DNA of 64,000 bases from Myxococcales bacterium (GTDB lineage Bacteria; Myxococcota_A; Polyangia; Polyangiales; Ga0077539): contig JAEUKH010000008.1 of NCBI GenBank assembly GCA_016792845.1, forward strand, positions 51,774 to 115,773, in the 5' to 3' direction. The notes beneath the pieces were generated by a model. The model did no database searches. It was not told the origin of the DNA and worked only from the letters and a program-made list of their open reading frames with translations. The number at the start of each line of letters is the position of its first letter. The first letter of the stretch is position 1. The position numbers were made by a program, and so were the translations under genes. Shown one piece after another: positions 7,601-18,000 of this stretch.

Positions 7601-8632
7601 ATGAGTGAGGGTGTGAGAGACGTTCCGAGGGTGGTGCGGTGGGATCTTGATAAGACCTATTTGCACACTGATTTTGATTCGATCCGGGGGCTCCTGCGCG
7701 CCGCGGTCGAGACGCCCGAGACCAAGCGCAGCGTGGCGGGCGCGCCCGCGCTGATCAAGGTGATGATGCGCGAGCGACCGACCTTGCTCACCATCGTCTC
7801 AGGGAGCCCCGAGCAGATGCGCTCCGCGCTCGAATCGAAGCTGAGGCTCGACGGCGTCGCGTGGTCTGACTTCTCGCTGAAGCCGTCGTTGCAGAACATC
7901 GTGCGGCTGCGCTTTCGCGCGCTCCGCGACCAGGTCGGGTACAAGCTCCCGGCGCTCTTGTGGCAGCGCCTGCGGGTCGGGGCCGACAGCCCTGACGAGA
8001 CCCTCTTCGGCGACGACGCCGAGGCCGACGCGTTCGTGTACACCCTCTACGCTGACCTCCTCGCGGGGCGCGTGTCGAACAAGCTCCTCACCGCGGTGAT
8101 GGAGCACGCGGGCACCTACCCCGACGTCATCGCCGAGACGCTCCGTCGGGTGCAAGAGGTGCCGCGGGTCGACCCCGTGCGTCGGGTGTTCATTCACCTT
8201 GAGCGCCGCAGCGACCCGGCCTTCTTTCGGCGCTACGGCCCGCGGGTCGTGCCGGTGTACGACTACCTCCAGTCAGCGCTGGTGTTGGTGGGCGACGGGG
8301 CCTTGAGCGCCGCGGGCGCAGCCGAGGTGATCGCGATGGTGGCGCGGGGTGGCGAGCGCTCGGTGGCCGAGCTCGCGGCCTCGTCGCACGACATCGTGAC
8401 GCGCGGGCACGTGGGCCCCGAGACCGTGCGCGCGGTGGCCGAGGCCCTGGCCGCCCGCGGGGGCGACGGGCTCGAGCTCACGCCGCTCCTTGAGGCGATG
8501 CAGCGCACCCCGGCGCGGGGCGCGGTCGAGCCGCCGACGGCCGAGCTCGATTACCTCGCGGCCTTGCTCGAAGATCGGGCGCGCTGGGAGGCCGCGGGCA
8601 AGGCGGCGCGGGCCAAGAACCGTGCGAAATGA
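7601..8632 (+). CDS. App1/DUF2183-like HAD phosphatase-domain protein
   Basis: 343 residues. The N terminus VVRWDLDKTYLHTDFDS has a DxDxT HAD nucleophile motif, LLTIVSGSPEQM supplies motif II Ser, a conserved Lys lies in LKPSLQN, and LFGDDAEADAF is the acidic motif IV. This arrangement resembles the catalytic domain of yeast App1 phosphatidate phosphatase (DUF2183). The C-terminal third is helical with no clear domain and no membrane segment. ATG 7601 opens the coding-like sequence; it is transcribed divergently from the sugar operon. Substrate unknown; a lipid phosphate is only one possibility. Confidence 0.68.
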   Translation: MSEGVRDVPRVVRWDLDKTYLHTDFDSIRGLLRAAVETPETKRSVAGAPALIKVMMRERPTLLTIVSGSPEQMRSALESKLRLDGVAWSDFSLKPSLQNIVRLRFRALRDQVGYKLPALLWQRLRVGADSPDETLFGDDAEADAFVYTLYADLLAGRVSNKLLTAVMEHAGTYPDVIAETLRRVQEVPRVDPVRRVFIHLERRSDPAFFRRYGPRVVPVYDYLQSALVLVGDGALSAAGAAEVIAMVARGGERSVAELAASSHDIVTRGHVGPETVRAVAEALAARGGDGLELTPLLEAMQRTPARGAVEPPTAELDYLAALLEDRARWEAAGKAARAKNRAK

Positions 8633-8711
8633 CACGAGAATGGCGCGCGAGGGTGCAGCCGCGCATCCCCCGCGTGGACGATGCGCGCGGCGCTCTCTAC
8701 ACTGTGAGCCT

Positions 8712-10040
8712 ATGAAGTTGACGCGGTGGCGGTGGCCTGTGCTGGGCTTGACGATGCTCGCGGGGGCCCTCGTTTGGGGGGGCTGCGGTGCGCGCACGGG
8801 GCTGCGCACGCCCGACGTGCCGAGCGACGGGCAGGCGTCGACCGATGTGCCGCAGGCGCGCGAGATTTGTGTCGAGCCGCGGCCTGACGCGGGCTTGTTC
8901 TCGATCAACCTTGAGACCCGGCCGCAGCTCTCGGTGGCCGACGTCTTCCTCGTGATTGATCGCACCGGCTCGATGGATCAAGAGATTGACAACATCAAGG
9001 CCAACCTCTCGTCGACCATCGTGCCCGCGATCGCGCGCACCATCGGCGACGTGCAGTTCGGCGTGGCGACCTACGGCGATTTCCCGCTCGACCCGTACGG
9101 CGACCCGAGCGACGTGCCGTTCACCCTGGTGTCGCCGATTGATCGCAGCGTGACCAACGTGCAAGGGGCGGTCAACTCGATCCGCGTGGGGGGCGGCGGC
9201 GACAACCCCGAGGCGATGGCCGAGGCGATGTTTCAGCTCGCGTCGGGCGAGGGCTACACCCCGTGGGTCACGCCGCGGGTGGCCTGCGCCGCGCCGGGGC
9301 GCGTGGGGTACGGCTGCTTCCGGCCGAACGCGCAGGCCATCATGATCCTCGTGGCCGACGCGCCCTCGCACAACGGCCCGGGCGGCTCGAACCCCTACGC
9401 GGCCTCGATCTTTACGCGCCCCCGGAGCTGCCCCGTCTCGCTCCCAAACTGCGCCGCGAGCCGCGCGCCGCACGCCTATGCCGAGGCCGTGACGGCGCTC
9501 AACGCGATGCGCGCGCGGGTCATCGGCATCTCGTCGGGCGCGGCGCCCTTTACGGGCCGCGGCGACCTCGAACGCTTCGCGCGCGACACCGGGGCCATCA
9601 CCGCCGCCGGCGCGCCGCTGGTCTTCGACATCGGGAGCGACGGCCGCGGCCTCGACGCGCGGGTCGTCACGGCGGTCGAGACCTTCACCCAACAGGTTCG
9701 CTTCAACGCCGCCGCGCGGGTGATCGACCTCGACCCCGAGCGCCCGGCGAGCCGCATCGTGCGCGGCATCCGCGCGGTCTCGGCCGAGCCGTCGAGCCAG
9801 GTCGAGCGCGTCGACAGCGACGGGTTCTACGGCGTCTTTCCGGGCACCCGGCTGACCTTCGCGCTCGACCTTGTGGGCGACCTCCCGCTCACCGAGGCGC
9901 CGCAGCGCATCCCCGCGCGGGTGCAGTTTCTCGCCGACGGCCGCCCCGTGCTCGGGTATCGCGACATCGTGATCGTCTTGCCCGCCCGCGGCGAGCGCTG
10001 CGAGGGGGCCGAGCCCGGGCTCGACGCGGGCCGTCAGTAG
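8712..10040 (+). CDS. von Willebrand factor A domain lipoprotein
   Basis: 442-residue exported protein. The signal peptide ends VWGGCGARTG, a lipobox with Cys near residue 23. A low-complexity Asp/Pro linker follows, then a vWA domain from about residue 75 with the MIDAS motif VIDRTGSMDQEID. VGGGGDNPEAMAEAM and IMILVADAPSHNGPG are further typical vWA segments. Several cysteines (RVACAAPGRVGYGCF, PRSCPVSLPNCAA) may form disulfides. It is likely an outer-membrane-anchored metal-dependent adhesion or scaffold protein. The next gene begins 53 bases later on the same strand. Confidence 0.82.
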   Translation: MKLTRWRWPVLGLTMLAGALVWGGCGARTGLRTPDVPSDGQASTDVPQAREICVEPRPDAGLFSINLETRPQLSVADVFLVIDRTGSMDQEIDNIKANLSSTIVPAIARTIGDVQFGVATYGDFPLDPYGDPSDVPFTLVSPIDRSVTNVQGAVNSIRVGGGGDNPEAMAEAMFQLASGEGYTPWVTPRVACAAPGRVGYGCFRPNAQAIMILVADAPSHNGPGGSNPYAASIFTRPRSCPVSLPNCAASRAPHAYAEAVTALNAMRARVIGISSGAAPFTGRGDLERFARDTGAITAAGAPLVFDIGSDGRGLDARVVTAVETFTQQVRFNAAARVIDLDPERPASRIVRGIRAVSAEPSSQVERVDSDGFYGVFPGTRLTFALDLVGDLPLTEAPQRIPARVQFLADGRPVLGYRDIVIVLPARGERCEGAEPGLDAGRQ

Positions 10041-10093
10041 CGTCGCGCGAGGCGCTGGTTTTGTGGCCCGAGAGGGCGTACCACTCGCCCGCG

Positions 10094-11281
10094 ATGGTGT
10101 TGTCTCAGGGCCTTGTCGACGCGCTTCAGAGGTACCACGACGCGGTGGGGGCTGGGCCCTTGCCGGGCCTCCCGTCGTCGCCCGTCGAGGCCGTCTGCGC
10201 GGTGTTTACGGCGCACCCGTTCGAGACCCGAGAGTGGCATTTCGGGTGCTTCGCGCCGGGCGAGTCGTGGCCCTCGCTGGTGACCGGCGTGGGCGACCCC
10301 GAGGGTGACGCCGGGGTGGGCGACGCGGCGCTCGGGTGGGCCTTCGCGGTCGGTCAAATGCAGGTGTTGGCCAGGGCTCCGAAGGGCGGCAGCATCGTCG
10401 TCGACACCTGGCCCAACGACGACCGCGACGCGTTTGTGTTCGAGGTCGAGCGCTCGGGGCAGATCGGGCGCTTTCGCTTCGACCGCCTCGCGCCCTTCGT
10501 GAGCTTCGCGGCGGCGCTGGTGACCCGGCACCGCGACCCCAAGGCCTGGGTCAACGCGGGGGTCGCGCCGGCGACGAAGCTCGTGCCCGCGGTGATGGGC
10601 GCGCAGTTCGCGCACAGCGCGATGGGGGCGCTGCCGTGGCTCATGCGGCTGAACCCCGCGGTGTTCTTTCGCGCGTGTCGCCGGCAAGGCTGGCCCGAGG
10701 CGGTGGTCACCGCGCCGCCTTACGAGGCCGGCCGCACCCCCCTGCGGAGCGCCCTCGTGTGGAGCCTCGTCACCTTCTTGCGGACCCGCAGGGTGACCCT
10801 CGCGCCGGGGCTCTCGCGGGCCGAGCTGACCGCGCCGATGCGCGAGACCCTGGCGCAGCTTGAGGCCCTTGAGGCGGCCCTGGTGAGCGACACGGTGCCG
10901 CCGGTGCTGCGCGCGCTCGCCGAGGGCGACGGGCCCTTCGCGGCGGCGGCCCAGGCGTGGGTCGAGACCCATCGGGCGCTCCGCCAGCCGACCCTCGCGG
11001 GGGCGGTCGACGTGTCGGTCGAGGGCGCGCGCTTTCGCGCCGTGTACGACGCCATCGAGCAGCTCGTCGACGCGCTCGAAGCCCGCGAGGCGATCGAGAT
11101 CGTGCCCCAACGCAAGGTCGAGCTCGTCGAAGAGATCATGCGCGTGTGGACGCTCGAAGACCGCCCCAAGGTCGTGCTCGGCGCGATGACCCAGCAGCTC
11201 GTCGACTCAGAGTGTGTGGCCGAGGTCTTCGTCGATGACGCCGAGATCGAGGCGGGGCTCAGGCTGGCTCTCGGGCTCTGA
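10094..11281 (+). CDS. hypothetical protein, cytoplasmic, alpha-helical
   Basis: 395 residues without signal peptide or membrane segment; I do not recognise a family. The N terminus MVLSQGLVDALQRYHDAVG leads into a mixed region containing REWHFGCFAPGESW and GSIVVDTWPNDDRDAFVFEVERSG, which looks like an SMI1/KNR4-type folded module by pattern only. The C-terminal half is Ala/Leu/Glu-rich helices. ATG at 10094 is the first plausible start after the vWA gene. The stop falls 2 bases before an IS-derived remnant. Confidence 0.6.
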   Translation: MVLSQGLVDALQRYHDAVGAGPLPGLPSSPVEAVCAVFTAHPFETREWHFGCFAPGESWPSLVTGVGDPEGDAGVGDAALGWAFAVGQMQVLARAPKGGSIVVDTWPNDDRDAFVFEVERSGQIGRFRFDRLAPFVSFAAALVTRHRDPKAWVNAGVAPATKLVPAVMGAQFAHSAMGALPWLMRLNPAVFFRACRRQGWPEAVVTAPPYEAGRTPLRSALVWSLVTFLRTRRVTLAPGLSRAELTAPMRETLAQLEALEAALVSDTVPPVLRALAEGDGPFAAAAQAWVETHRALRQPTLAGAVDVSVEGARFRAVYDAIEQLVDALEAREAIEIVPQRKVELVEEIMRVWTLEDRPKVVLGAMTQQLVDSECVAEVFVDDAEIEAGLRLALGL

Positions 11282-11283
11282 CC

Positions 11284-11521
11284 AGGCTGTGTCGGCGAAT
11301 GTAATTTCCAACATCGAATGCATGCGGTGGTGAGCCGGGCCTTTCGTCGCGGGTTGCGATCCCGCGTGACCTGCAGCCCCTCTGTAGGGCGTACGCGCCT
11401 CGCGGCTGGTGTGGCATCCCCCAGGGGGGGAGGTCACGCAGGGGTTGGGGCGCGGCGCAACCTCGTCGGATTCGGCACTTCGCCCCCTCCGCCGACGCCA
11501 TCACATTTGCGGACGCAGCCT
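11284..11521. mobile_element. internally deleted IS5-type element remnant (MITE-like)
   Basis: A 238-bp stretch bounded by 19-bp imperfect inverted repeats (11284-11302 and 11503-11521; 16 of 19 match). The left end, and the adjoining stretch with CAACATCGAATGCATGCG, match the terminal region of the transposase copy at the right edge of the window. GCGGGTTGCGAT near 11350 is also shared. On the minus strand a short open frame (11259-11504) keeps vestiges such as LTTACIRCW versus LTIACIRCWL of the intact copy. The element sits snugly between two genes and supplies part of the stop codon of the minus-strand gene at 11520. Confidence 0.75.
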
Positions 11522-12353
11522 ACACCGCGGCGGGCTCGAAACCCGCGGCCACGAGGTAGTCGCGCGCGAGCTGCTGGTTGTCGCGCTGGTCGGGGTGAAA
11601 ATCGCGGCGCAGGTAGTCGCGAATGCCCGCATAGAAGACCTCGGTGACGAGGCCCTTCAGCGGCATCGTGTTGCCCAGGCGGAAGAATTTTCGCACCCCC
11701 TGGCGGCGGTCGTGCAGCAAGAGCGTGCCCGTCGCCACCGCCCAGAAGCTCAGCAAAAGGAGCGTGCCGAGGGCCATGCCCGCGACCCGGGTGCGGTACC
11801 GCGGGTCGACCCGCTGAAGCACGTCAAAGGCCACGGCCTTGTGCTCGATCTCTTCGCAGGCGTGCCACTTCAACAGATCGCGCACCGCCTCGTGGGCGTG
11901 GGCGTCGAGGAAGCCGTCGCGCAAGGCCCCCTCGGCCATGATCGCCGTGTAGTGCTCGAGCGCCGCGGTGACCGCGAGGCGCAACACCGGCGAGGCCGCG
12001 GGCTCGACGTGCTTGTACGCCATGCGCTCGTACCAGCTGAGAAACGAGGCGATCGGGTAGCCCTGCCGCGTCAGCGCCTCGAAAAAATCTTCGTGGGCCC
12101 GCGCGTGACGCCCCTCTTGACCGAAGAAGCCCCGGGCCTGCGCCGCGAGCTCGGGCTCGACCTGGTCGAGGTACCGCCGCACGCTCCGCACGAAGAAGCG
12201 CTCGCCCGCGGGAAAGAGCAGGTTCACCCCGTTGATGAGCTGCGTCGCGAAGGGGCTGCCCCCCATCCAATGAGGCGGCACCGCGTCAAACACGAAGTCA
12301 GGCGAGCGCGGCTTGATCACCCGAACCGAAGACCCTGGCGGAGATGTCGTCAT
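11520..12353 (-). CDS. PF10118-type predicted metal-dependent hydrolase
   Basis: 277 residues matching the COG3687/PF10118 family. Helical His/Glu motifs include GRHARAHEDFFEAL, ALEHYTAIMAE and KWHACEEIEHKAVAFDV, consistent with a ferritin-like di-metal site. A hydrophobic stretch RVAGMALGTLLLLSFWAVA (about residue 190) may be membrane-associated. Family members occur near lipid or fatty-acid genes, but the reaction is not established. The TAG stop is formed at the border of the IS remnant, so the original C terminus may have been slightly altered. It is transcribed after the FHA activator with a 93-bp gap. Confidence 0.75.
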   Translation of the reverse strand: MTTSPPGSSVRVIKPRSPDFVFDAVPPHWMGGSPFATQLINGVNLLFPAGERFFVRSVRRYLDQVEPELAAQARGFFGQEGRHARAHEDFFEALTRQGYPIASFLSWYERMAYKHVEPAASPVLRLAVTAALEHYTAIMAEGALRDGFLDAHAHEAVRDLLKWHACEEIEHKAVAFDVLQRVDPRYRTRVAGMALGTLLLLSFWAVATGTLLLHDRRQGVRKFFRLGNTMPLKGLVTEVFYAGIRDYLRRDFHPDQRDNQQLARDYLVAAGFEPAAV

Positions 12354-12386
12354 CGCAACAGCACCCTCTCTCTCGATAGACCGATT

Positions 12387-12407
12387 GTTACAGTCTTCGA
12401 TGGTAAC
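12387..12407. promoter_or_regulatory. 21-bp inverted repeat upstream of the PF10118 gene
   Basis: The gap between the FHA activator and the PF10118 gene contains GTTAC at 12387-12391 and GTAAC at 12403-12407, with further symmetry inside (TC...GA). The centre lies about 45 bases upstream of the ATG at 12353, a usual location for a repressor operator such as those of TetR-family proteins. No cognate regulator is identified. Confidence 0.3.
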
Positions 12408-12446
12408 GTGCCAGTGTGCGACGGTAGAATTCAGCGCGAGGCTTGA

Positions 12447-13958
12447 TTATTCGGGCTCGTTGTCGGTGTTTCGGAGCCCGTAGCGCTTGCAGAGCTCGCG
12501 GAGGTGGTACCGGGTGAGGCCCGCCGCGGCGGCGCTGCGGGTGATGTTGCCCTCGTGCCGCTTGAGGAGCGCGGCGAGGTACGCGGGCTCGAACTGTTCG
12601 AGCACCCGGGCTTTGGCGTCTTTGAAGGGGAGCCCGATGAGCGCGTCGTGACTCGGGCCGAGGGGCGCGCTGGGGGCCACGGCGGGCTCGGTCGCGGCAG
12701 CCTGCGGCGGGGGCGGCACGGAGGCCCGGGCGGGGCTCGCAGGGGGCGCGGCGGGGGGTGTCATGGGCATCGGCGCGGCGAACACCGGGGCGACCATTCG
12801 CCCAGGATTCCACGGGAGGAAGTCGTCGGCGGTGATTTCGGGCGCCTCGGCGAGCGAGGCCGCGCGCTCGACCACGTTTCGGAGCTCGCGCACGTTGCCG
12901 GGCCAGGGCATCTCGCTCAGCCGTTCGAGCGCAGCGGGGGTGAAGGCCCGCGGCCCGAGCTCGGGGTTTCGCTTGCAGAACTGTTCGAGCAGCGAGGTCG
13001 CGAGGAGGGCGATGTCTTCGCGCCGCTGACGGAGCGGCGGGAGCTCGATGGTCACCACCCCGAGGCGATAATAGAGGTCTTCGCGGAAGGCGCCATTGGC
13101 GGCCATCGCGCGGAGATCGCGGTTGGTCGCCGCGATCACCCGAACGTCGATGCTGAGGGTCTTCTCGCCGCCCACCCGACGGAGCTCGCGGCTCTCAAGA
13201 ACGCGCAAGAGTTTGGGCTGGAGGTTGGTCTCGAGCTCGCCCACCTCGTCGAGAAAGAGCGTGCCGCTCTGGGCTTGCTCGAAGCTGCCGGTGCGGCGCT
13301 CATGGGCGCCGGTGAAGGCGCCCCGCTCGTGGCCGAAGAGCACCGACTCGACGAGCTCCTTCGGGATCGCCGAGCAGTCTTGCACCACCAGCGGGCCCGC
13401 GGCCCGACGCGACGCCTTGTGGAGCGCCCGCGCCACGAGCTCTTTGCCCGTGCCCGTCTCGCCCGTCACCAAGACCGTGATGTCGAGCTGGGCGACCTTT
13501 TCGAGCTGCGCGAACACCTGCCGCATCGCCACCGAGCGCCCGAGCAGCTCGTGGAACCGATCGCTCGCGCTGAGCGGGATCTCAACCATGCCCGCGCCCG
13601 GGTCGATCTGGAGCGTGCTCTGCCCCACCCGAACCCGCGCCCCGAGCGGGAGCACCACCTCGCGCACCCGCACATCACCGAGGAAGCTCCCGTTGGTGCT
13701 GCCGAGATCGCGGTACACCCAGCCGCCCTCGGTGGCCTCGACCTCGGCGTGGGTGCCCGACACCGAGCGGTCGCTCAGCACGGCGTCGCAGACCGCGCTG
13801 CGGCCGATCACGAGGCGCGGCCCATCCATCGCGAACGACTTGCCGCGGTCGGCGCCGTCGACCACCGACCAGCGGCTGCGTTGCAGTCGCCGCGCCGTCG
13901 CGCGCCCGCCGAGAAACAGCGTCTCCATCGGTGACGCGGTGCCGTCTTGTTTGCTCAC
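12447..13958 (-). CDS. sigma-54-dependent activator with N-terminal FHA domain
   Basis: 503 residues in three parts. An FHA domain covers about residues 35-118 (VIGRSAVCDAVLSDRSVSGT, then LGSTNGSFLG), a phospho-threonine reader. The AAA+ domain covers residues 140-370, with Walker A GETGTGKE, the sigma-54 contact loop GAFTGA, Walker B GTLFLDEVGE and WPGNVRELRNVVERA. A Fis-type helix-turn-helix is at the C terminus (NITRSAAAAGLTRYHLRELC). A Pro/Ala-rich linker (residues 385-425) joins the last two. Such FHA activators in myxobacteria respond to Ser/Thr kinases instead of a receiver phosphorelay. The GTG start follows a GGAGG and overlaps the rpe stop by 4 bases. Confidence 0.93.
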   Translation of the reverse strand: MSKQDGTASPMETLFLGGRATARRLQRSRWSVVDGADRGKSFAMDGPRLVIGRSAVCDAVLSDRSVSGTHAEVEATEGGWVYRDLGSTNGSFLGDVRVREVVLPLGARVRVGQSTLQIDPGAGMVEIPLSASDRFHELLGRSVAMRQVFAQLEKVAQLDITVLVTGETGTGKELVARALHKASRRAAGPLVVQDCSAIPKELVESVLFGHERGAFTGAHERRTGSFEQAQSGTLFLDEVGELETNLQPKLLRVLESRELRRVGGEKTLSIDVRVIAATNRDLRAMAANGAFREDLYYRLGVVTIELPPLRQRREDIALLATSLLEQFCKRNPELGPRAFTPAALERLSEMPWPGNVRELRNVVERAASLAEAPEITADDFLPWNPGRMVAPVFAAPMPMTPPAAPPASPARASVPPPPQAAATEPAVAPSAPLGPSHDALIGLPFKDAKARVLEQFEPAYLAALLKRHEGNITRSAAAAGLTRYHLRELCKRYGLRNTDNEPE

Positions 13959-14641
13959 GGAGCCTCCGCTGCGGTGCGAATCGCCCGCATCGCCGCACCG
14001 TAGTCAGACTGCCCGAAGACGGCATTGCCGGCCACAAAAACGTCGGCCCCTGCGGCCCTGAGGCGCCCCGCGGTCTCGGCCGACACGCCGCCGTCGACCT
14101 CGAGGTCGATGGCGCGCCCGCTCGCGTCGATCATCGACCGCACGGCCCGCACCTTGGGCAAGACCGCCTCGATGAACTTTTGCCCGCCGAAGCCCGGGTT
14201 GACCGTCATCAAGAGCACCAGGTCGACGGTGTGAAGCACATACCGCAGCACGTCTTCTGGGGTGCTCGGGTTCAGCGAGACCCCCGCCCGCTTGCCGAGC
14301 CCGCGGATCGACTGAAGCACCCGCTCGAGGTGCACCGTCGCCTCGGCGTGGACGGTGATCACGTCGGCACCCGCGCGGGCAAAATCTGCCACGTAGCGCT
14401 CGGGCTCGACGATCATGAGGTGGCAATCGAGCACGGTCTTCGAGACCCGGCGAAGGGCCGACACCACCGGCGGCCCGAGGGTGAGGTTGGGCACGAAGCG
14501 CCCGTCCATCACGTCGACGTGGATCCAGTCGGCCCCGGCGGCCTCGACGGCCTCGACCTCGGCGCCGAGGCGGGCAAAGTCTGCCGAGAGAATCGAAGGC
14601 GCGAGACGCAACGCTTGAAGCACCACGGCGGCACGAAGCAC
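13955..14641 (-). CDS. rpe: ribulose-phosphate 3-epimerase
   Basis: Interconverts ribulose-5-phosphate and xylulose-5-phosphate in the pentose phosphate/Calvin pathways. The 228-residue TIM barrel shows the family signatures LAPSILSADFARLG, WIHVDVMDGRFVPNLT (catalytic Asp and metal His), LDCHLMIVEPERY, LLMTVNPGFGGQKF and IDLEVDGGV. It heads a two-gene unit with the FHA activator through a GTGA overlap. That coupling of a housekeeping enzyme to a sigma-54 activator is probably opportunistic, not functional. Confidence 0.95.
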   Translation of the reverse strand: MLRAAVVLQALRLAPSILSADFARLGAEVEAVEAAGADWIHVDVMDGRFVPNLTLGPPVVSALRRVSKTVLDCHLMIVEPERYVADFARAGADVITVHAEATVHLERVLQSIRGLGKRAGVSLNPSTPEDVLRYVLHTVDLVLLMTVNPGFGGQKFIEAVLPKVRAVRSMIDASGRAIDLEVDGGVSAETAGRLRAAGADVFVAGNAVFGQSDYGAAMRAIRTAAEAP

Positions 14642-15002
14642 GCCCCCAGACGAGGTGTCAAGCGCGCCGGTGCGCCGAACCGAGGGCTACCGCAGGGCCC
14701 CAGCGGCGTACGGCGGCTCAACGCCGGCGCAGCCCCGCGAGGGCGCCCCGCGCGCAGGCGTTTCAGCCCGACGAGCGGGCAAAGCCCCCCCAAAGTTTGA
14801 AGCGCGCTTCGGGGGGAGGGGGTGCGGTCAGTGTGTCACAGTGTCTCGGCAGGTTTCGCAAACTTGACGGTGGTGACAGGGATTGTCCCGGTGGGGCTTG
14901 TTGGTGCGACCTGCGGAATGATAACCACTGGTGTTGCGAGAACGAGCGCACCGGCGGGGGCGGGCGATGGGCGCCCTATTCTGTCGTGGCGACGGAGGAT
15001 GC
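14642..15002. other. 361-bp intergenic region, divergent promoters
   Basis: No credible gene is seen. The left half is GC-rich with some coding-like shadow. The right half carries a GGGATTGTCCC palindrome (14879-14889) and a less GC-rich stretch around AATGATAACC (14917-14926), about 80 bases upstream of the giant lipoprotein ATG; it may include that gene's promoter. A GGAGG ribosome-binding site sits at 14994-14998. Confidence 0.4.
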
Positions 15003-18000
15003 ATGAAACCATTGCGTAGGACTGCCACCTGGCTGCTCCCGCTGGTTGTGTTGGGCATCACAGCCTGTGATGACAGCACACCCAACAACGGGACGCCCGA
15101 CGTACCCACCGTCGAAGACACGGGGAACGTCGAAGACACGGGCACACCGCCCACAGACAACGGCAACCCCACCGACACGGGGAACGTTGAAGACTCGGGC
15201 ACGCCGCCCACCGACACGGGCAACGTCGAAGACACCGGCACGCCGCCCACCGACACGGGCAACACCGACGACGCCGGCCAAGACGGCGGGTCAGAGTGCC
15301 TCACCGGGCAGGTCACCTGCTCGGGGATGTGCGTCGACCCGCAGACCAACAGCGCCAACTGCGGCGCCTGCGGCAACGCCTGCGGCACGGGTCAATCGTG
15401 TGAGATGGGCCGCTGCGTGTGTCCGATGGGCCAGTCGGCCTGCGGGCAGAGCTGCGTTGACGTTCAGACCAACAGCGCCAACTGCGGCACCTGCGGCAAC
15501 GCCTGCGGGATGAACCAGATGTGCTCGGCGGGGATGTGTGTCGCGAGCTGTTCGTCGCCGCGCACCCTCTGCGGCTCGGGCATGAGCGCGATGTGCGTCG
15601 ACACCCAGTCGGATGCCAACAACTGCGGCTCGTGCGGCACCGTGTGTCCGACCGGCCAGGTGTGCACCAACGGCGTCTGCGGCTGTTCGATGGGTCGCCT
15701 CTCGTGCAGCGGCACCTGCGTCGACGGCCAGACCGACAACATGAACTGCGGCGCGTGCGGCACGGTGTGTCCGACGGGTCAGACCTGTGCGGCGGGTCGT
15801 TGCGCGTGTGCGATGGGCCAGACGGCCTGCGGCAGCCGCTGCGTCAACACCCAGACCGACAACATGAACTGCGGCGCCTGTGAGGCTCCGTGCGGCATGG
15901 GCACGACCTGCACCAACGGGGTGTGCGCCTGTCCGATGGGGCAGACCTCGTGCGGCACGGGGATGACCGCGGCCTGCGTGAACCTCGACAGCAGCAACAC
16001 GAACTGCGGCACCTGCGGCAACGCGTGTCCGACGGGTCAGACCTGTCAGACCGGGCGCTGCGCGTGCCCGTCGGGTCAGACGGCCTGCGGCAACGCGTGT
16101 GTGAACACCAACACCAGCAACGCCAACTGCGGCGCCTGCGGCCGCGCGTGCGGCACGGGTCAGACCTGCACCAACGGCACCTGCACCTGCGCGTCGGGCC
16201 AGCTCCTCTGCGGCAACGCGTGCGTGAACCCCCGCACCGACAACAACAACTGCGGCATGTGCGGTCGGCTCTGCACCGGCGGCCAGGCCTGTGTTGACGG
16301 CGCCTGCGCGTGCCCCTCGGGCCGCACGCTCTGCAACGGTCAGTGCGTCAACGCGCAGACCGACAACGGCAACTGCGGCATGTGCGGCCGGGCCTGCACG
16401 GGCGGCCAGACCTGCACCGCGGGCGCCTGCGCCTGCGCGACGGGTCAGATCGCGTGCAACAACGTGTGCACCAACCCGCAGACCGACAACAACAACTGCG
16501 GCATGTGCGGTCGCATCTGCACCGGCGGCGCGTCGTGTGTGGCGGGCGTCTGCACGGGCGGCGCGCCTCCGAACGACCGGCGCACCGGCGCGGTGGTGAT
16601 CTCGCTCACCAACCCCAGCTCGACCTTTACGGTGAACACCACCAACGCGGCGAACGACACCGCGGCGGCGACCTCGTGCGGCCCCTGCGGCGCGGGTCGT
16701 GACGTGTTCTACCGCTTCACGCTCACGGCGCCCGAGATCGTCTTCGCCGACACCATCGGCTCGGGCTTCAACACGGAGCTGTTCTTCCAAGACACCAACG
16801 GGGTGAACATCACCTCGACGACGCTCCCGGGCGGCCTGACCTGCAACGACGACAACGGCTTCGGGTGCAACACCTCGCAGGCTTCGATGATCGCGGCGCT
16901 GCTCCAGCCGGGCACGTACTACATCGTCCTCGGCGGTTGTAACCAGGGCGCGGCGACGCTGCACTTCCAGCACTTTCCGGTGGGCGGCAACGTCCGCCAG
17001 ATCGCGCTGACGGCGGGCGCTTCGGGCTCGGTGACCACCGCCCTCGTGGCCAACCGCGCCAGCGCCATCACCGGCGCCTGCTGCTCGACGGGCCCCGAAG
17101 ACACCTTCTACGGCATCACCTGCCCGAACAGCGGCGCGCTCGCCTTCACGGCCTCGACCTGCGGCAGCACGCTCACCAACACCACCCTCGACCAGCGCAG
17201 CGCCGTGCGCGCGCCGGCCGCCGTCTGCAACGACAGCGGCACGGGCCAGGGTTGCGGCATCCAGGGCGCGGTGACCAGCACCATCCCGGGCGGCGCCGGC
17301 TTGCATGTTCTCTACGTTGATTCGTGCACGCCCATCGGCAACCCCGGCGGCGCGTACACCCTCAACTACGCGGTCGGCACCTGCGGCGCCGGCACGACCC
17401 TCTGCAACGGCCGTTGCGCCCCGACCGCGACCGACAGCGCCAACTGCGGCGCCTGCGGCAACGTCTGCGGCGGCGGCACGAGCTGCGTCAACGGCGCCTG
17501 CGCCTGCCCGACCGGCACGAGCAACTGCGGCGGCACCTGCGCCGTGGTGACCAACGACGTCAACAACTGCGGCGCCTGCGGCCGTCGTTGCGGGTACACC
17601 CAGGGCTGCGTCAACGGCACCTGCACGGCGGCGCTCTCGGGCCCGTCGTTCCGCGTCGAGACCCTCTCGGCGACGGGCTGCGCGGTGTCTGAGACGGCCT
17701 CGCTCATCGGCGACCAGCGCGGCGGCGTCGCGGTGAACGGCACCTACGTGTTCACCACCGGCGACTCGGCCACCATCCGCGGTCTCGCCACGGCGCCCGC
17801 GACGCTCCAGGCGAGCACGGGCCAGCGTCACGACGCGATGGTGACCAACCTCCGCACCAACGACGTGTACGTCCTCGCGAGCAGCGCGGGCGAGCTCAAC
17901 TACGTCTCGGGCACGCAGACCGTCACCCGGCTCTTGCTGCTCTCGGCGACGGGCGCGCTCACCTCGACGGCGATCGCGCTGTCGGCTCCGATCTCGATCA

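Noticed and set aside
8137..8632. Second domain of the App1-like protein as a separate gene
   Set aside because: No stop or start between the parts and codon pattern continues, so treated as one CDS.
12353..12446. Sigma-54 promoter upstream of the PF10118 gene
   Set aside because: A minus-strand TGGCAC occurs, but no GC/TTGC element at the required spacing follows, so not reported.
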